DNA from: Nitrincola tapanii
GTDB lineage: Bacteria > Pseudomonadota > Gammaproteobacteria > Pseudomonadales > Balneatricaceae
Direction of reading: 5' to 3'
Assembly (NCBI RefSeq): GCF_008368715.1
Contig: NZ_SMRS01000002.1
Span: forward strand, 62,001-126,000
Length of the DNA stretch: 64,000 nucleotides
Below, one piece after another: positions 33,836-43,440 of this stretch (positions within the stretch are counted from its first letter, which is position 1; every line of letters starts with the position of its first letter). The position numbers and the translations under genes are program-made. Under the pieces are notes generated by a model. It searched no databases. It had not been told where the DNA came from and saw only the letters and a list, made by a program, of their open reading frames with translations.

Positions 33836-34972
33836 GTGATTAGTATCAAACCACCCTTGGCCACCCAACCAAAACCGGTGGAGACTCAAAGTCATGCGCC
33901 GGGTCAAAAAATGACGAATGCCTATGGGCGTGAGCTGACGACTCTGGAAACGCGCATTTTGGAAACCGTGGCAAAACAGATACCGGGCATGTCAGTCGAA
34001 GGCTTGCGTAAGCTGGATGCAAACGAGTACACGCCTGAAAAAGTCGCGGATCGCATCAGTGGATTTGTGGCGCAGGGGTTAGAGTTAGCGCGTGCCCGCG
34101 GAGAATCAGAAGAGAAGATTCAACAGCTCTATGAGCGTGCGATGAAAGGGGTTGAGCAGGGCTTCAAAGAAGCTAAAGAGATCCTGTCCGGCCTGGGTGT
34201 GTTGAATGGCAGAATCGCTGAGGATGTGGAAAGAACAGAACGCTTGACCTTTGATGCTTTGGCACAACTGGATCCTCGTCAGCAGCAAGTCAAGGCTCTA
34301 GAGTCTATGGCCGTCGCACAGCGTTATGAGCGGGCTGAGAGTTTTGAGTTAAATCTCACCACGCGTGAAGGGGATCAAGTCAAAATCCGTTTCGCCAGCC
34401 AGCAAGCCTTTCAAGCCAGTGCAGCGATGGTGCGTGATGGCCAGGGCAACCAGGCGACGGTTTTAGATATCAGTCGATCCGAGCGTTCCGGTTTTATGTT
34501 CAGCGTAGAAGGGAATTTAAATGCGGATGAGCTGGACGCGATTCAAACCCTGGTCAGAGATATCAGCCAGTTGGCGGATGAGTTTTTTAACGGTGATGTA
34601 CAAAAAGCTTTTGAGCAGGCGCAGGATCTGCGTATGGATGGCAGCCAGCTCGCGTCTATGAATCTGACGATGACTCGCAGTGAAAGCTTCTCCAAAGTCC
34701 AAGCCTATCAAACAACGGAACAGCAAACTCAGGCAGAGGATAAACCGGGTCGCCGCCTTGGTCAGCTGATGCAAGCCTTGGCCGCAGAGTTGAATCAATC
34801 GATGCTTGATTTTATCCGCGAGCCTAAAGCCTTGGGTCGAGATCTTATGCAAGCTTTGGTAGAGCAAGACACTCGCTTTAAACTCAGCGGCACTGAAGAG
34901 CAAACCCGTCTGCGTGAAAACCTAGGACGCTTATTGCAAACCTTGGATCAGCCTCGGGCCAACCCGGAGTGA
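33836..34972 (+). CDS. DUF5610 domain protein
   Basis: A 378-residue protein starting at GTG 33836 with GAGGAG 7 bases upstream. The N-terminal 130 residues match the DUF5610 pattern: SVEGLRKLDANEYTPEKVADRISGF, then EKIQQLYERAMKGVEQGFKEAKEILSGLGVLNGRIAEDVERT. A beta-containing middle (about 160-230) and a helical C-terminal part follow. No signal peptide or membrane helix. The function of the family is unknown; it occurs in polar-flagellated gammaproteobacteria. Monocistronic, with a strong terminator 31 bases after the stop. Confidence 0.75.
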   Translation: MISIKPPLATQPKPVETQSHAPGQKMTNAYGRELTTLETRILETVAKQIPGMSVEGLRKLDANEYTPEKVADRISGFVAQGLELARARGESEEKIQQLYERAMKGVEQGFKEAKEILSGLGVLNGRIAEDVERTERLTFDALAQLDPRQQQVKALESMAVAQRYERAESFELNLTTREGDQVKIRFASQQAFQASAAMVRDGQGNQATVLDISRSERSGFMFSVEGNLNADELDAIQTLVRDISQLADEFFNGDVQKAFEQAQDLRMDGSQLASMNLTMTRSESFSKVQAYQTTEQQTQAEDKPGRRLGQLMQALAAELNQSMLDFIREPKALGRDLMQALVEQDTRFKLSGTEEQTRLRENLGRLLQTLDQPRANPE

Positions 34973-35003
34973 AAATTGGCTCAGTTGAGCAAGCATAAAA
35001 CAG

Positions 35004-35030
35004 AAAAAGGGATCATAACGATCCCTTTTT
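35004..35030. terminator. Bidirectional intrinsic terminator
   Basis: AAAAAGGGATC (35004-35014), loop ATAAC, GATCCCTTTTT (35020-35030). The stem ends in T5 on both strands, so it can stop both the DUF5610 gene and the convergent decarboxylase gene. Confidence 0.88.
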
Positions 35031-35069
35031 GATATAACCCAGGCGGCCACAGAAGCAGATACGAGGGGT

Positions 35070-37322
35070 TTAATCCTTCACAACGTCAACAAAATACGCA
35101 TCCTGGCCATTCACCTTCTCACGGACAAGTCCATGCACATCGGTTTCAAAACCTGGGAAGAGCGCATTAAAGTCGCGTGCAAATTTCAGGTAACGCACGA
35201 TGGTGCTGTTGAAGCGCTCACCCGGTACCAGCAGCGGAATGCCGGGCGGGTAGGGCGTAACGAGCATCGCGGTGACCCGTCCTTCCAGTTCATCGATTGA
35301 AACACGCTCAACATCACGATGCGCCATGCGTGCCCAGGCATCAGCAGGTGTCATCGCCGGTTCGATGTTGGAGAGATACATCTCAGTGGTCACACGCGCG
35401 ACATCATATTCTTTATAGACGTTGTGAATCTGATTACACAGATCACGTAGACCGATGCGCTCATATGCCGGATGTTTCTTGGCAAACTCTGGCATCACAC
35501 GCCACATCGGCTGGTTATGATCGTAATCATCCTTAAACTGCTGCAGCTCGGTCACCATCGAGTTCCAGCGGCCTTTGGTGATGCCGATGGTAAACATAAT
35601 AAAGAAGGAATAGAGCCCAGTTTTTTCGATGATGATGCCATGTTCAGCCAGATATTTGCTGACGATGGCCGCAGGAATCCCCTGCTCATCAAACTCACCG
35701 GCTAGGTTCAAACCTGGGGTGATGATGGTGGCTTTAATCGGATCAAGCATGTTGAAGCCCGATTCAATCTGGCCAAATCCATGCCATTTGTCCTCTGCGT
35801 GAATCACCCAATCATCACGATCACCGATACCCTCGTCGGTCAGATAATCCGGCCCCCACACACGGAACCACCAATCACTACCAAACTCTTCATCCACCTT
35901 GCGCATGGCACGACGGAAATCCAAGGCTTCGAGAATAGACTCTTCAACCAGGGCATGGCCTCCAGGTGGCTCCATCATCGCGGCCGCGACATCACAGGAG
36001 GCAATAATCGCGTACTGTGGGCTGGTAGAGGAGTGCATTAAGTAGGACTCATTAAAGCGATGCGTGTCGAGTTTACGCGAATTGGCATCCTGCACCAGAA
36101 TCTGAGAAGCCTGAGACAAGCCCGCCAAAAGCTTATGTGTGGACTGGGTCGCAAAAACCAGGGTGTTTTCAGAGCGTGGACGGTTGGCGCCGATCGCGTG
36201 CATATTGTGATAAAACTCATGGAAAGAGGCGTGTGGCAGCCAAGCTTCATCAAAATGCAGGGTGTCGATTTCATCACCGAGCATCTCTTTAATCGTTTCC
36301 ACGTTATAGAGAACGCCATCATAGGTGCTCTGAGTGATGGTCAGAATACGCGGTTTCTTGTTTTTCGCTTCACGCGCGAAGGGGTTTTGCTCGATCTTAC
36401 GGCGAATGGTTTCTGGATCAAACTCACTCTTAGGAATCGGTCCAATAATGCCGTAATGGTTGCGAGTCGGCATTAAAAAGACGGGAATGGCGCCGGTCAT
36501 GATGATTGAGTGGAGAACGGATTTATGACAGTTGCGATCCACTACGACGATATCGCCCGGTGCGACCGTAGAGTGCCAGACCACCTTGTTGGAGGTTGAG
36601 GTACCATTGGTGACAAAAAACAGATGATCAGCATTAAAAATACGTGCCGCGTTATCTTCACTGGCGGATACCGGGCCGGTATGGTCCAGCAGCTGACCCA
36701 GTTCATCCACTGCGTTACAAACATCGGCACGCAGCATGTTTTCACCAAAGAACTGGTGGAACATCTGGCCGACTGGGCTCTTCAAAAAAGCCACCCCGCC
36801 TGAGTGTCCAGGGCAGTGCCAGGAGTAGGAGCTGTCACTGGCATAATCCATCAAAGCTTGAAAAAAAGGAGGAGCCAGGCTGTCGAGGTACTTACGCGCT
36901 TCACGAATGATGTGGCGTGCGACAAACTCAGGCGTATCTTCAAACATATGAATGAAGCCGTGGAGCTCACGCAGAATGTCATTGGGGATATGACGTGAGG
37001 TGCGCGTTTCACCATACAAGAAAATGGGAATATCCGCGTTACGCTTGCGGACTTCATGGATAAAGTCACGTACAGCTGACAGTGCCGTATTGATCTCTAC
37101 ATCTGTGATGGCATCAAACTCTTCATCATCGATGGAAAGAATAAAACAGGATGCGCGGCTGGCTTGTTGAGCAAAGGAGGTTAAGTCCCCATAGCTGGTA
37201 AAGCCCACGATCTCCATCCCTTCGTTACGGATGGCTTCGGCCAGGTCACGAATACCGGAACCTGAGATGTTTTCAGAACGGAAATCTTCGTCGATGATGA
37301 CGACTGGAAAACGAAATTTCAT
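35070..37322 (-). CDS. Biodegradative-type arginine/lysine/ornithine decarboxylase
   Basis: A 750-residue PLP enzyme of the large fold-I decarboxylase family (AdiA/LdcA/SpeC). Order: an N-terminal response-regulator-like wing (1-130), the PLP domain with HFDEAW (Asp358) and the PLP-binding Lys397 in QSTHKLLAGLS, and a C-terminal domain ending GRLV-like segments (YPPGIPLLVPGERF). It closely resembles the arginine decarboxylases of beta- and gammaproteobacteria (N-terminus KFRFPVVIIDEDFRSENI), producing agmatine from arginine for polyamine supply or acid resistance. Lysine as substrate cannot be excluded. No antiporter gene is adjacent, which argues for a biosynthetic role rather than an acid-stress system. 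Start taken at ATG 37322; a TTG one codon upstream is not favoured. Confidence 0.88.
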   Translation of the reverse strand: MKFRFPVVIIDEDFRSENISGSGIRDLAEAIRNEGMEIVGFTSYGDLTSFAQQASRASCFILSIDDEEFDAITDVEINTALSAVRDFIHEVRKRNADIPIFLYGETRTSRHIPNDILRELHGFIHMFEDTPEFVARHIIREARKYLDSLAPPFFQALMDYASDSSYSWHCPGHSGGVAFLKSPVGQMFHQFFGENMLRADVCNAVDELGQLLDHTGPVSASEDNAARIFNADHLFFVTNGTSTSNKVVWHSTVAPGDIVVVDRNCHKSVLHSIIMTGAIPVFLMPTRNHYGIIGPIPKSEFDPETIRRKIEQNPFAREAKNKKPRILTITQSTYDGVLYNVETIKEMLGDEIDTLHFDEAWLPHASFHEFYHNMHAIGANRPRSENTLVFATQSTHKLLAGLSQASQILVQDANSRKLDTHRFNESYLMHSSTSPQYAIIASCDVAAAMMEPPGGHALVEESILEALDFRRAMRKVDEEFGSDWWFRVWGPDYLTDEGIGDRDDWVIHAEDKWHGFGQIESGFNMLDPIKATIITPGLNLAGEFDEQGIPAAIVSKYLAEHGIIIEKTGLYSFFIMFTIGITKGRWNSMVTELQQFKDDYDHNQPMWRVMPEFAKKHPAYERIGLRDLCNQIHNVYKEYDVARVTTEMYLSNIEPAMTPADAWARMAHRDVERVSIDELEGRVTAMLVTPYPPGIPLLVPGERFNSTIVRYLKFARDFNALFPGFETDVHGLVREKVNGQDAYFVDVVKD

Positions 37323-37609
37323 CAATACAGCCTGTCGTTGGGGGGTTAGCGTTACATTGTCTGACGCAAAGATGACAATTGTATTTCTGCTTCAGGTTCT
37401 GATACCGCAAAAGTATCTGAGTGCTTAAACAGAGTTTTCTATTGTAGGGGATCGTTGTCAGGGCAGCTAGCCGCTGGGCCAAAACTTATCAGGCTTTAAA
37501 TTGATGAACCCAGAAACTGATGGATCTATGGGCTTAATGCGTGTTGGGATTGCATAAAGTCCGTATTTTGCGTATAAACAGAAATTTCAGAAAAAGGTAA
37601 AGTAAAGCG

Positions 37610-38143
37610 ATGCGATTCTTATTTAGTGGTCTCCCTCTTCCTTGGCGTCGTCTAGGATGGGTCGCCTGTTTATTGGCGGTGAGTTTCAGCACCCATGCAC
37701 AGGAGCTGCCTCAACCAGAAGGCTCGGTGATCTTGACGGTGTCAGGCTTGATTGAGCGTAGCAATACTCCAAGCGGTGAAGCGGAGTTTGATCGAGCCAT
37801 GCTCGAGTCTTTGGCTCAAGTGGCTACCCAGACCCAAACCCCCTGGGCAGAAGGGGTGAATCTGTATGAAGGGCCCCTTATTCGTGCTGTGGCGGACGCG
37901 GTTGGAGCCAACGGTCAAACGCTGGTGATTACGGCATTAAACGACTACAGCGCCGAAATGCCTGTGTCAGATCTGTATGAGTTTGATGTGATTTTGGCGT
38001 TAAAAATGAACCAAGCCTACATGCGTGTGCGCGACAAAGGCCCCTTATTTGTGATCTATCCATTTGATCAGAATCCAGTATTGAAATCGGAGCTGTACTA
38101 CAATCGTTCTGTCTGGCAGATTAAAGCCATTGAGTTTAAATAA
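37610..38143 (+). CDS. Exported molybdopterin-domain-like protein
   Basis: A 177-residue exported protein: a signal peptide ([16 protein letters not shown], cleavage near AQE), then a domain that looks like the oxidoreductase molybdopterin-binding fold ([71 protein letters not shown] and PLFVIYPFD). The Cys that ligates molybdenum in sulfite-oxidase-like proteins is not present, so it is unlikely to be a catalytic molybdoenzyme. It probably senses a ligand for the hybrid kinase encoded 11 bases downstream (inference from tight linkage). Confidence 0.62.
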   Translation: MRFLFSGLPLPWRRLGWVACLLAVSFSTHAQELPQPEGSVILTVSGLIERSNTPSGEAEFDRAMLESLAQVATQTQTPWAEGVNLYEGPLIRAVADAVGANGQTLVITALNDYSAEMPVSDLYEFDVILALKMNQAYMRVRDKGPLFVIYPFDQNPVLKSELYYNRSVWQIKAIEFK

Positions 38144-38154
38144 CCTCGGAGAAG

Positions 38155-40044
38155 TTGAGGTCTGTGGACAGCACGTCGAATTCTAAGCTTCCATCCTATC
38201 GATTGAGCAGCATTTGGATCTTGCCCTTATTAGCAGGGCTTTTTTTGAGTGTTGCTCTATTACTTTTGTTCGCTTTGCATGATCGTCAACAGCAAGTTCA
38301 GGATGCGGCGCGTGATGATGCTTTGTGGGCGGCTTATCAGCTGGATCGTGAAAATCTCAAGTTGTATGGGCATCTGAGCCAGTATGCCTTAAATCCAGAG
38401 AGCATGGATTGGGATCAGGTCGTTCTGCGCTTCGAGATCTTGCACAGTCGTCTTAATATCTTGCGCAAAGGTCAAATTGCGCTGTTGTTTGAAGACTTAG
38501 AAGATGCCAATGTCCTTTCACAAGCGGCGATCGGTGTCATCGAGCGCATGGATGAGTATTTTCTCGATGCGGAAGGTTTAAGTCTCAGTGAAGTTCAATC
38601 TCTACTGCGTTTATCTCAATCTCTACAGGGGATATCGGAACGTATGGTGACGGGGATGAAGGGCGTGAGTGCACGGCATATTACCCAAGCTCGCGCCTCA
38701 CAAATGCAGCTTTACAGCTACCTAGGCATGATGGTAGTGCTGTTAACCCTCACCATGAGCATGATCATTTTATTGTTGATTCGTAAAATGCGTGATGTGC
38801 ATCGTGCGCATCGGCAGTCGGAACGTCTAACAACACAATTGCAATTGGCGGTGGCTCGGGCGGAGGCGGCCAGTCGTTCTAAGTCTGAGTTCTTGGCGAC
38901 CATGAGCCATGAGATTCGTACCCCCATGAACGGGGTATTGGGTATGACGGATCTGTTGCTGGCCACACCCTTGACCCAGGAGCAGGAACATTACGCACAC
39001 ACCTTGCATCACAGTGCCAGTGCATTATTAACCCTGTTAAACGACATTCTGGATATCTCTAAGCTCGAAGCGGGGCGCTTTCAATTAGAAGAGGTGGCCT
39101 TTCCTTTGGCGCCCCTAGTCAAGCAGGTCGCCGATCTTTTTGCTTCGCGACTGACGTCTCAAGCGGTGGACTTTAAATTGGAGTTGTCGGATCAGTTGGC
39201 ACCCATATATCAGGGTGATCCCGGTCGTTTGCGCCAGATCCTATTGAACCTTGTCGGGAATGCCGTGAAATTTACCGAATCGGGTTACATTCGTTTATCG
39301 GTTGCACCCTATGCGGATGAACAAAGCCAGGGCATCTATTTCGAAATTGAAGACACGGGCGTAGGCATTCCTTATGAAGCACAAGCACGTCTGTTTAGTA
39401 CCTTTACTCAGGCGGATGCCTCGACCTCTCGCCGCTATGGTGGTTCAGGCTTAGGTTTGGCCATCTGTAAGCGCATTGTTGAGCAGATGCGAGGCGAGAT
39501 AGGATTCTTCAGTACGCCAGAGGTGGGTAGCCGCTTCTTTTTTAAATTGCCATTGGAAGCCGTCTTGGCGGCTGAACCTGAGTCGTCATTCAGCACGCCT
39601 CTAGCGGCGCAAACGCCGATGACTGAACACAAGATCGCAGAAGCGTTTAGCTTAAGCGAACCAGAAACTCCTGAAGCTCGTGTCTTACGTATTCTTGTGG
39701 TGGAGGACAATCGGGTTAATCAACAGGTTGCCCTTGGTCTATTGCGTAAACTGGGTCATGAGGCTGACGTCGCCAACGATGGTCTAGAGGGGCTGGAGAA
39801 GCTCAAGAGCCAAACCTATGATCTGGTGCTGATGGATATGCAGATGCCGAATATGGATGGTCTAGAGGCCACTCGTGCCTTACGGAAATTGCCGGGCAAT
39901 ATCGCGCAGATTCCGGTCATCGCCCTTACCGCAAATGCCATGGCGGAAGATCGTGAAGCCTGTTTGGCGGCAGGTATGAATGACTTCTTAGCCAAACCTG
40001 TGCGGAAGGAGGCATTAGAAGCATCGCTCTCCAAGTACCTTTAA
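38155..40044 (+). CDS. Membrane hybrid sensor histidine kinase
   Basis: A 629-residue kinase. Two membrane helices (about 18-42 and 185-208) flank a periplasmic sensor region of roughly 140 helical residues. HisKA His lies in [15 protein letters not shown]; the ATPase domain has [11 protein letters not shown] (N box), DTGVGIP (G1) and [13 protein letters not shown] (G2). A C-terminal receiver starts [12 protein letters not shown] with phospho-acceptor Asp in [12 protein letters not shown]. No Hpt domain is visible, so phosphate must pass to a separate Hpt protein. The start is TTG 38155 (CGGAGA upstream) or GTG 38164. The small exported protein upstream may supply its signal. No cognate regulator is adjacent. 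Confidence 0.9.
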   Translation: MRSVDSTSNSKLPSYRLSSIWILPLLAGLFLSVALLLLFALHDRQQQVQDAARDDALWAAYQLDRENLKLYGHLSQYALNPESMDWDQVVLRFEILHSRLNILRKGQIALLFEDLEDANVLSQAAIGVIERMDEYFLDAEGLSLSEVQSLLRLSQSLQGISERMVTGMKGVSARHITQARASQMQLYSYLGMMVVLLTLTMSMIILLLIRKMRDVHRAHRQSERLTTQLQLAVARAEAASRSKSEFLATMSHEIRTPMNGVLGMTDLLLATPLTQEQEHYAHTLHHSASALLTLLNDILDISKLEAGRFQLEEVAFPLAPLVKQVADLFASRLTSQAVDFKLELSDQLAPIYQGDPGRLRQILLNLVGNAVKFTESGYIRLSVAPYADEQSQGIYFEIEDTGVGIPYEAQARLFSTFTQADASTSRRYGGSGLGLAICKRIVEQMRGEIGFFSTPEVGSRFFFKLPLEAVLAAEPESSFSTPLAAQTPMTEHKIAEAFSLSEPETPEARVLRILVVEDNRVNQQVALGLLRKLGHEADVANDGLEGLEKLKSQTYDLVLMDMQMPNMDGLEATRALRKLPGNIAQIPVIALTANAMAEDREACLAAGMNDFLAKPVRKEALEASLSKYL

Positions 40045-40088
40045 ATCTGAAAGTGGTGCTAAGCATCTAGATTAAAGCGGCTGGCAAG

Positions 40089-40109
40089 AAAAAGGAGGCC
40101 GAAGCCTCC
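40089..40109 (-). terminator. Intrinsic terminator of htpX
   Basis: On the minus strand GGAGGC-TTCG-GCCTCC followed by TTTTTCTT: a 6-bp stem closed by a stable C(TTCG)G tetraloop plus a T-run, 31 bases after the htpX stop. On the plus strand there is no T-run, so its effect on the hybrid kinase gene is uncertain. Confidence 0.85.
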
Positions 40110-40140
40110 CTGAATTAAATTTAATGCTTAGGATTTAAGC

Positions 40141-41028
40141 TTAACGTCCAAAGCGCTGTAAAGCAGCGATGCGGTCATCCAGCGGCGGGTGAGTGGAGAA
40201 CAACTCCATCAAACCCTGTTTCAGATGGCTGTTAATACCAAAAGCCATCAGCTGATCGGGCATCTGATCAGGAATGCCTTGCTCAGCTTTCAGTCGCTGC
40301 AGGGCGGCGATCATCGCTGCAGGGCTGGCCAGAAGCGCACCGGCTTCATCGGCACGGTATTCACGCTTGCGTGAGAACCAAGACACGATGATCGAGGCCA
40401 GGATGCCAAAGATAATCTCAAATACAAAGACTGTGATGAAGTAGCCGATGCCGTGTCCGCCTTGGCTTTCGCCGCGTTTCAGGAAGCTATCCACGGCATA
40501 AGCGGCGATGCGCGCGAAGAACATCACAAAAGTGTTCACCACACCCTGAATCAGCGCCAGGGTGACCATGTCACCGTTGGCAACATGGCCGATTTCATGC
40601 GCCAGAACCGCTTTAATCTCTTCTGGACGAAAACGCTGCATCAAGCCTGCGCTGACGGCGACTAAGGCATCGTTTTTGTTCCATCCAGTGGCAAAAGCAT
40701 TCGATTGCTGGGCAGGGAAGATGCCGACTTCCGGCATCTTGATGCCAGCCTTCTGCGACAGTTCCGCAACTGTTTCCAATAACCAACGTTCTTCAGCGGT
40801 ACGTGGCTGTTGAATGATCTGGGTTTTGGTGGCCATCTTTGCCATAAATTTCGACATAAAGAGCGAAATAAAAGAGCCGGCAAAACCGAACACCGCACAG
40901 AAGATCAGCAGGGACTGTAGATTAAGTCCGGTGCCAGACAGGTAGTGATCAACGCCTAGAACACTCAGGGTGATACTGGCAATCAGAATCACCGCCAAGT
41001 TGGTGGCGAGAAAGAGCAATATTCTCAT
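40141..41028 (-). CDS. htpX: HtpX membrane metalloprotease
   Basis: A 295-residue inner-membrane zinc metalloprotease of the M48 family. Two N-terminal helices (about 4-24 and 38-58), the zinc motif HEIGH (His144, Glu145, His148) in [13 protein letters not shown], two further hydrophobic segments, and a third ligand Glu in [10 protein letters not shown]. It degrades misfolded membrane proteins and works with FtsH. A sigma-32-like promoter lies upstream and an intrinsic terminator downstream, so it is a single heat-shock gene. Confidence 0.95.
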   Translation of the reverse strand: MRILLFLATNLAVILIASITLSVLGVDHYLSGTGLNLQSLLIFCAVFGFAGSFISLFMSKFMAKMATKTQIIQQPRTAEERWLLETVAELSQKAGIKMPEVGIFPAQQSNAFATGWNKNDALVAVSAGLMQRFRPEEIKAVLAHEIGHVANGDMVTLALIQGVVNTFVMFFARIAAYAVDSFLKRGESQGGHGIGYFITVFVFEIIFGILASIIVSWFSRKREYRADEAGALLASPAAMIAALQRLKAEQGIPDQMPDQLMAFGINSHLKQGLMELFSTHPPLDDRIAALQRFGR

Positions 41029-41080
41029 GATGATGGGTCTTCTCTGGTTAAGTTTAAAAGGTTAAAAATTTTGTACCCTT

Positions 41081-41109
41081 AGATTAGGGCGCATCCAGAA
41101 AGTTTCAAG
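41081..41109 (-). promoter_or_regulatory. Sigma-32-like heat-shock promoter of htpX
   Basis: On the minus strand CTTGAAA (41109-41103), 13 bases, then CCCTAATCT (41089-41081). This resembles the sigma-32 pattern CTTGAAA-N11-16-CCCCATnT. The -10 falls about 55 bases upstream of the htpX ATG, as expected for a heat-shock gene. Confidence 0.6.
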
Positions 41110-41147
41110 ACCCATCGTGCAGTTAGGTAGCAGGGAAAGTGAGCGGA

Positions 41148-41516
41148 TCAGAGGTTTGCAACCTGAGACTCGATCACACTGCGCAGCTCCTGATAGGGTT
41201 CTACATTCTCTGGACGGAAGAACAGCTTGTAATACTGGCGCTCGGCCATGCGCCCCTTGCGGCCATTCTTATCTTCGGTGTAGAGCGCGTAGAGATAGCT
41301 CATCTGCAGATGTACGACCGCTGTATGCATTGGCAGCTCAAGGGTATGGCCTTCAAGGTCGATCTGCTTTTTAGTTTCTTTGAGCGTGTAAAAAGAAGCC
41401 TCAGCGACTTGATCGAGATTGATGAGGAAGTTGGAGGTCACGGGCACGATGTGGCGTTTATCAACGCCATTGTGCTGCATGTAGATGCCTTGGTTTTTCT
41501 TGATTTTGATGAACAT
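41148..41516 (-). CDS. Hypothetical protein (122 aa)
   Basis: A 122-residue soluble protein not recognised from any family. It is rich in Lys, Gln, Glu and Tyr, with alternating strands (IVPVTSNFLINL, EASFYTLKETKKQIDLEG, LPMHTAVVHLQMSYLYALY) and a C-terminal helix (PYQELRSVIESQVANL). No signal peptide. It lies between htpX and alaA on the same strand, 78 bases from alaA and 119 from htpX, so it could be transcribed with alaA. A Lys-rich start and no metal or nucleotide motif are all that can be said. Confidence 0.6.
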   Translation of the reverse strand: MFIKIKKNQGIYMQHNGVDKRHIVPVTSNFLINLDQVAEASFYTLKETKKQIDLEGHTLELPMHTAVVHLQMSYLYALYTEDKNGRKGRMAERQYYKLFFRPENVEPYQELRSVIESQVANL

Positions 41517-41594
41517 GATACTAAGTCCCGAGATTAAGGCTGGTGGACTTTAGTATAAGGCAGATGCATGACATCTGCCTTACATCCAACACAA

Positions 41595-42809
41595 TTATTG
41601 TTCGTAAGTGCGTAAAAAAGTAGCAATACGATCAATAGCTTCAGCCAGCATATCGGTGGCAGGCAGGAAAACAAGACGGAAGTGTTGAGTGTCCATCATG
41701 TTAAAGCCTGTGCCCTGCACAACCAGTACCTTCTGTTGTTGCAAAAGGTCGAGTGCAAAGCGCTCATCGTTGTGGATCGGATAACGCTCAGGATCGAGTT
41801 TCGGGAAGAGATAGAGTGCTCCCTGCGGTGGCACACAGCTGACTCCAGGGATTGCGTTGAGCATATCACACGCCATTTTAGCTTGATCGTACAAGCGACC
41901 ACCCGGAACGATCAGTTCATTGATACTCTGATATCCGCCCAAGGCGGTTTGAATTGCATGCTGAGCCGGCACGTTGGCACATAAACGCATGCTCGCCAGC
42001 ATGTCCAGGCCCTCGATGTAGTCGCGTGCCCGATGTTTCGGACCGCTGACAATCATCCAGCCAGAACGAAAGCCTGCAGCACGATAGGCTTTAGATAGGC
42101 CGTTAAAGGTCAGGCAGAGCACATCATCCGCTAGGGAGGCGAGCGAAACGTGTTCGATTTCACCGTACAAGATCTTGTCATAGATCTCATCGGCAAACAC
42201 GATCAGAGAATGCTCACGTGCCAGTTCGATAATCTGCTTGAGCAACGCCTCTGGATAGACTGCGCCGGTCGGGTTATTAGGGTTAATCACCACGATCCCG
42301 CGGGTATGCTCGGTGATTTTGCTACGAATATCTTCGATATCTGGAAACCAGTTGTTTTCTTCATCGCAGCGATAATGCACCGGTGTGCCGCCAGATAGGC
42401 TCACGGCAGCCGTCCACAGTGGATAATCGGGCGAGGGGATCAGCATCTCATCGTTGTCATTCAGCAGTCCCTGCATCGCCATCACGATCAGTTCAGAGAC
42501 GCCGTTGCCGATATAGATATCTTCAATCGTGACATTACGAATCGACTTGCGTTGGCACTCTTGCATGACTGCCTTGCGTGCCGAGAAAACGCCTTTAGAA
42601 TCACAATAGCCTTGAGATTCAGGGAGATTATAAATTACGTCCTGAACGATCTCTTCGGGCGCATTAAATCCCCAGGGTGCGGGGTTGCCGATATTGAGTT
42701 TGAGAATGCGATGGCCTTCATCCTCAAGTCGTTTGGCTTCCTGCATAACAGGGCCACGAATGTCGTAACAGACGTTAATCAATTTGTTCGATTTGCGGAT
42801 TACGGGCAT
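41595..42809 (-). CDS. alaA: Alanine aminotransferase (AlaA type)
   Basis: A 404-residue class I PLP aminotransferase. The N-terminus (KSNKLINVCYDIRGPVM) matches AlaA/YfbQ. Other motifs: LNIGNPAPWGF, NPNNPTGAVYP (PLP/substrate loop), FADEIYDKILY (Asp contacting the pyridine N), the Schiff-base Lys in NGLSKAYRAAGFR and the carboxylate-binding Arg in FRLVFLP. It makes alanine from pyruvate and glutamate in the cytosol. Transcribed from the minus strand, divergent from msrB. Confidence 0.92.
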   Translation of the reverse strand: MPVIRKSNKLINVCYDIRGPVMQEAKRLEDEGHRILKLNIGNPAPWGFNAPEEIVQDVIYNLPESQGYCDSKGVFSARKAVMQECQRKSIRNVTIEDIYIGNGVSELIVMAMQGLLNDNDEMLIPSPDYPLWTAAVSLSGGTPVHYRCDEENNWFPDIEDIRSKITEHTRGIVVINPNNPTGAVYPEALLKQIIELAREHSLIVFADEIYDKILYGEIEHVSLASLADDVLCLTFNGLSKAYRAAGFRSGWMIVSGPKHRARDYIEGLDMLASMRLCANVPAQHAIQTALGGYQSINELIVPGGRLYDQAKMACDMLNAIPGVSCVPPQGALYLFPKLDPERYPIHNDERFALDLLQQQKVLVVQGTGFNMMDTQHFRLVFLPATDMLAEAIDRIATFLRTYEQ

Positions 42810-42954
42810 GATTCAGATCCTAGGCTCCGACAAGCCAAAGCAAGCGTAAATTAGGGGCAATATCATACGCTTTGACAGGTTAAATTCAATGACTCTAGGC
42901 GGCTGTTACCGCTGAAGTGAATGAAATCAGATTGAAAACAGAGTGAGGGGTAAG

Positions 42955-43356
42955 ATGCGTAGCAAAATTCAACGATCCGATCAGGAGTGGCAAGCGCTCC
43001 TCAGCCCAGAAGCCTTTTATGTTTGCCGTTTGAAAGGCACCGAACGTCCATTTTCGGGTGAATTTGAACAGCATTGGCAAGAGGGGATCTATCACTGTGT
43101 GGCCTGTGAAACCCCCTTGTTCAGTTCGCTCACAAAGTTTGATGCCGGTTGTGGTTGGCCGAGTTTTTATGCACCTATCGCGGAAGAGGTGATCGAAGAG
43201 TATTTAGATCGTTCACATGGCATGGTGCGAACGGAAGTGACTTGTGCCGTCTGTGATGCGCATTTAGGGCATGTATTTCCAGATGGACCAGAACCAACCG
43301 GTTTACGTTACTGCATCAACTCAGTCTCTTTGAGTTTTACGCCTAAATCTGCCTAA
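42955..43356 (+). CDS. msrB: Peptide methionine-R-sulfoxide reductase
   Basis: A 134-residue MsrB with ATG at 42955 (GAGGGGTAAG upstream). The zinc Cys pairs are present in [10 protein letters not shown] and [12 protein letters not shown], and the catalytic Cys in RYCINSVSL near the C-terminus. It reduces methionine-R-sulfoxide in proteins using thioredoxin. Monocistronic, divergent from alaA by about 145 bases. Confidence 0.96.
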   Translation: MRSKIQRSDQEWQALLSPEAFYVCRLKGTERPFSGEFEQHWQEGIYHCVACETPLFSSLTKFDAGCGWPSFYAPIAEEVIEEYLDRSHGMVRTEVTCAVCDAHLGHVFPDGPEPTGLRYCINSVSLSFTPKSA

Positions 43357-43373
43357 TTAGCGTATTGAGATGC

Positions 43374-43405
43374 AAAAAGGCCTGCTCGATTTCAAAGCAG
43401 GCCTT
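43374..43405 (-). terminator. Intrinsic terminator of the yajG-syd operon
   Basis: AAGGCCTGCT (43377-43386) and AGCAGGCCTT (43396-43405) form a 10-bp stem. On the minus strand the stem is followed by TTTTTGC, giving a good terminator 36 bases after the yajG-like stop. It also lies 18 bases after the msrB stop but lacks a T-run in that direction. Confidence 0.75.
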
Positions 43406-43440
43406 GCACAACACACTCAGGCTCAACAAGTCTGTGGAGG

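Noticed and set aside
36060-36476. A 138-residue plus-strand frame antisense to the decarboxylase
   Set aside because: The decarboxylase is full length with active-site residues; the antisense frame has no support.
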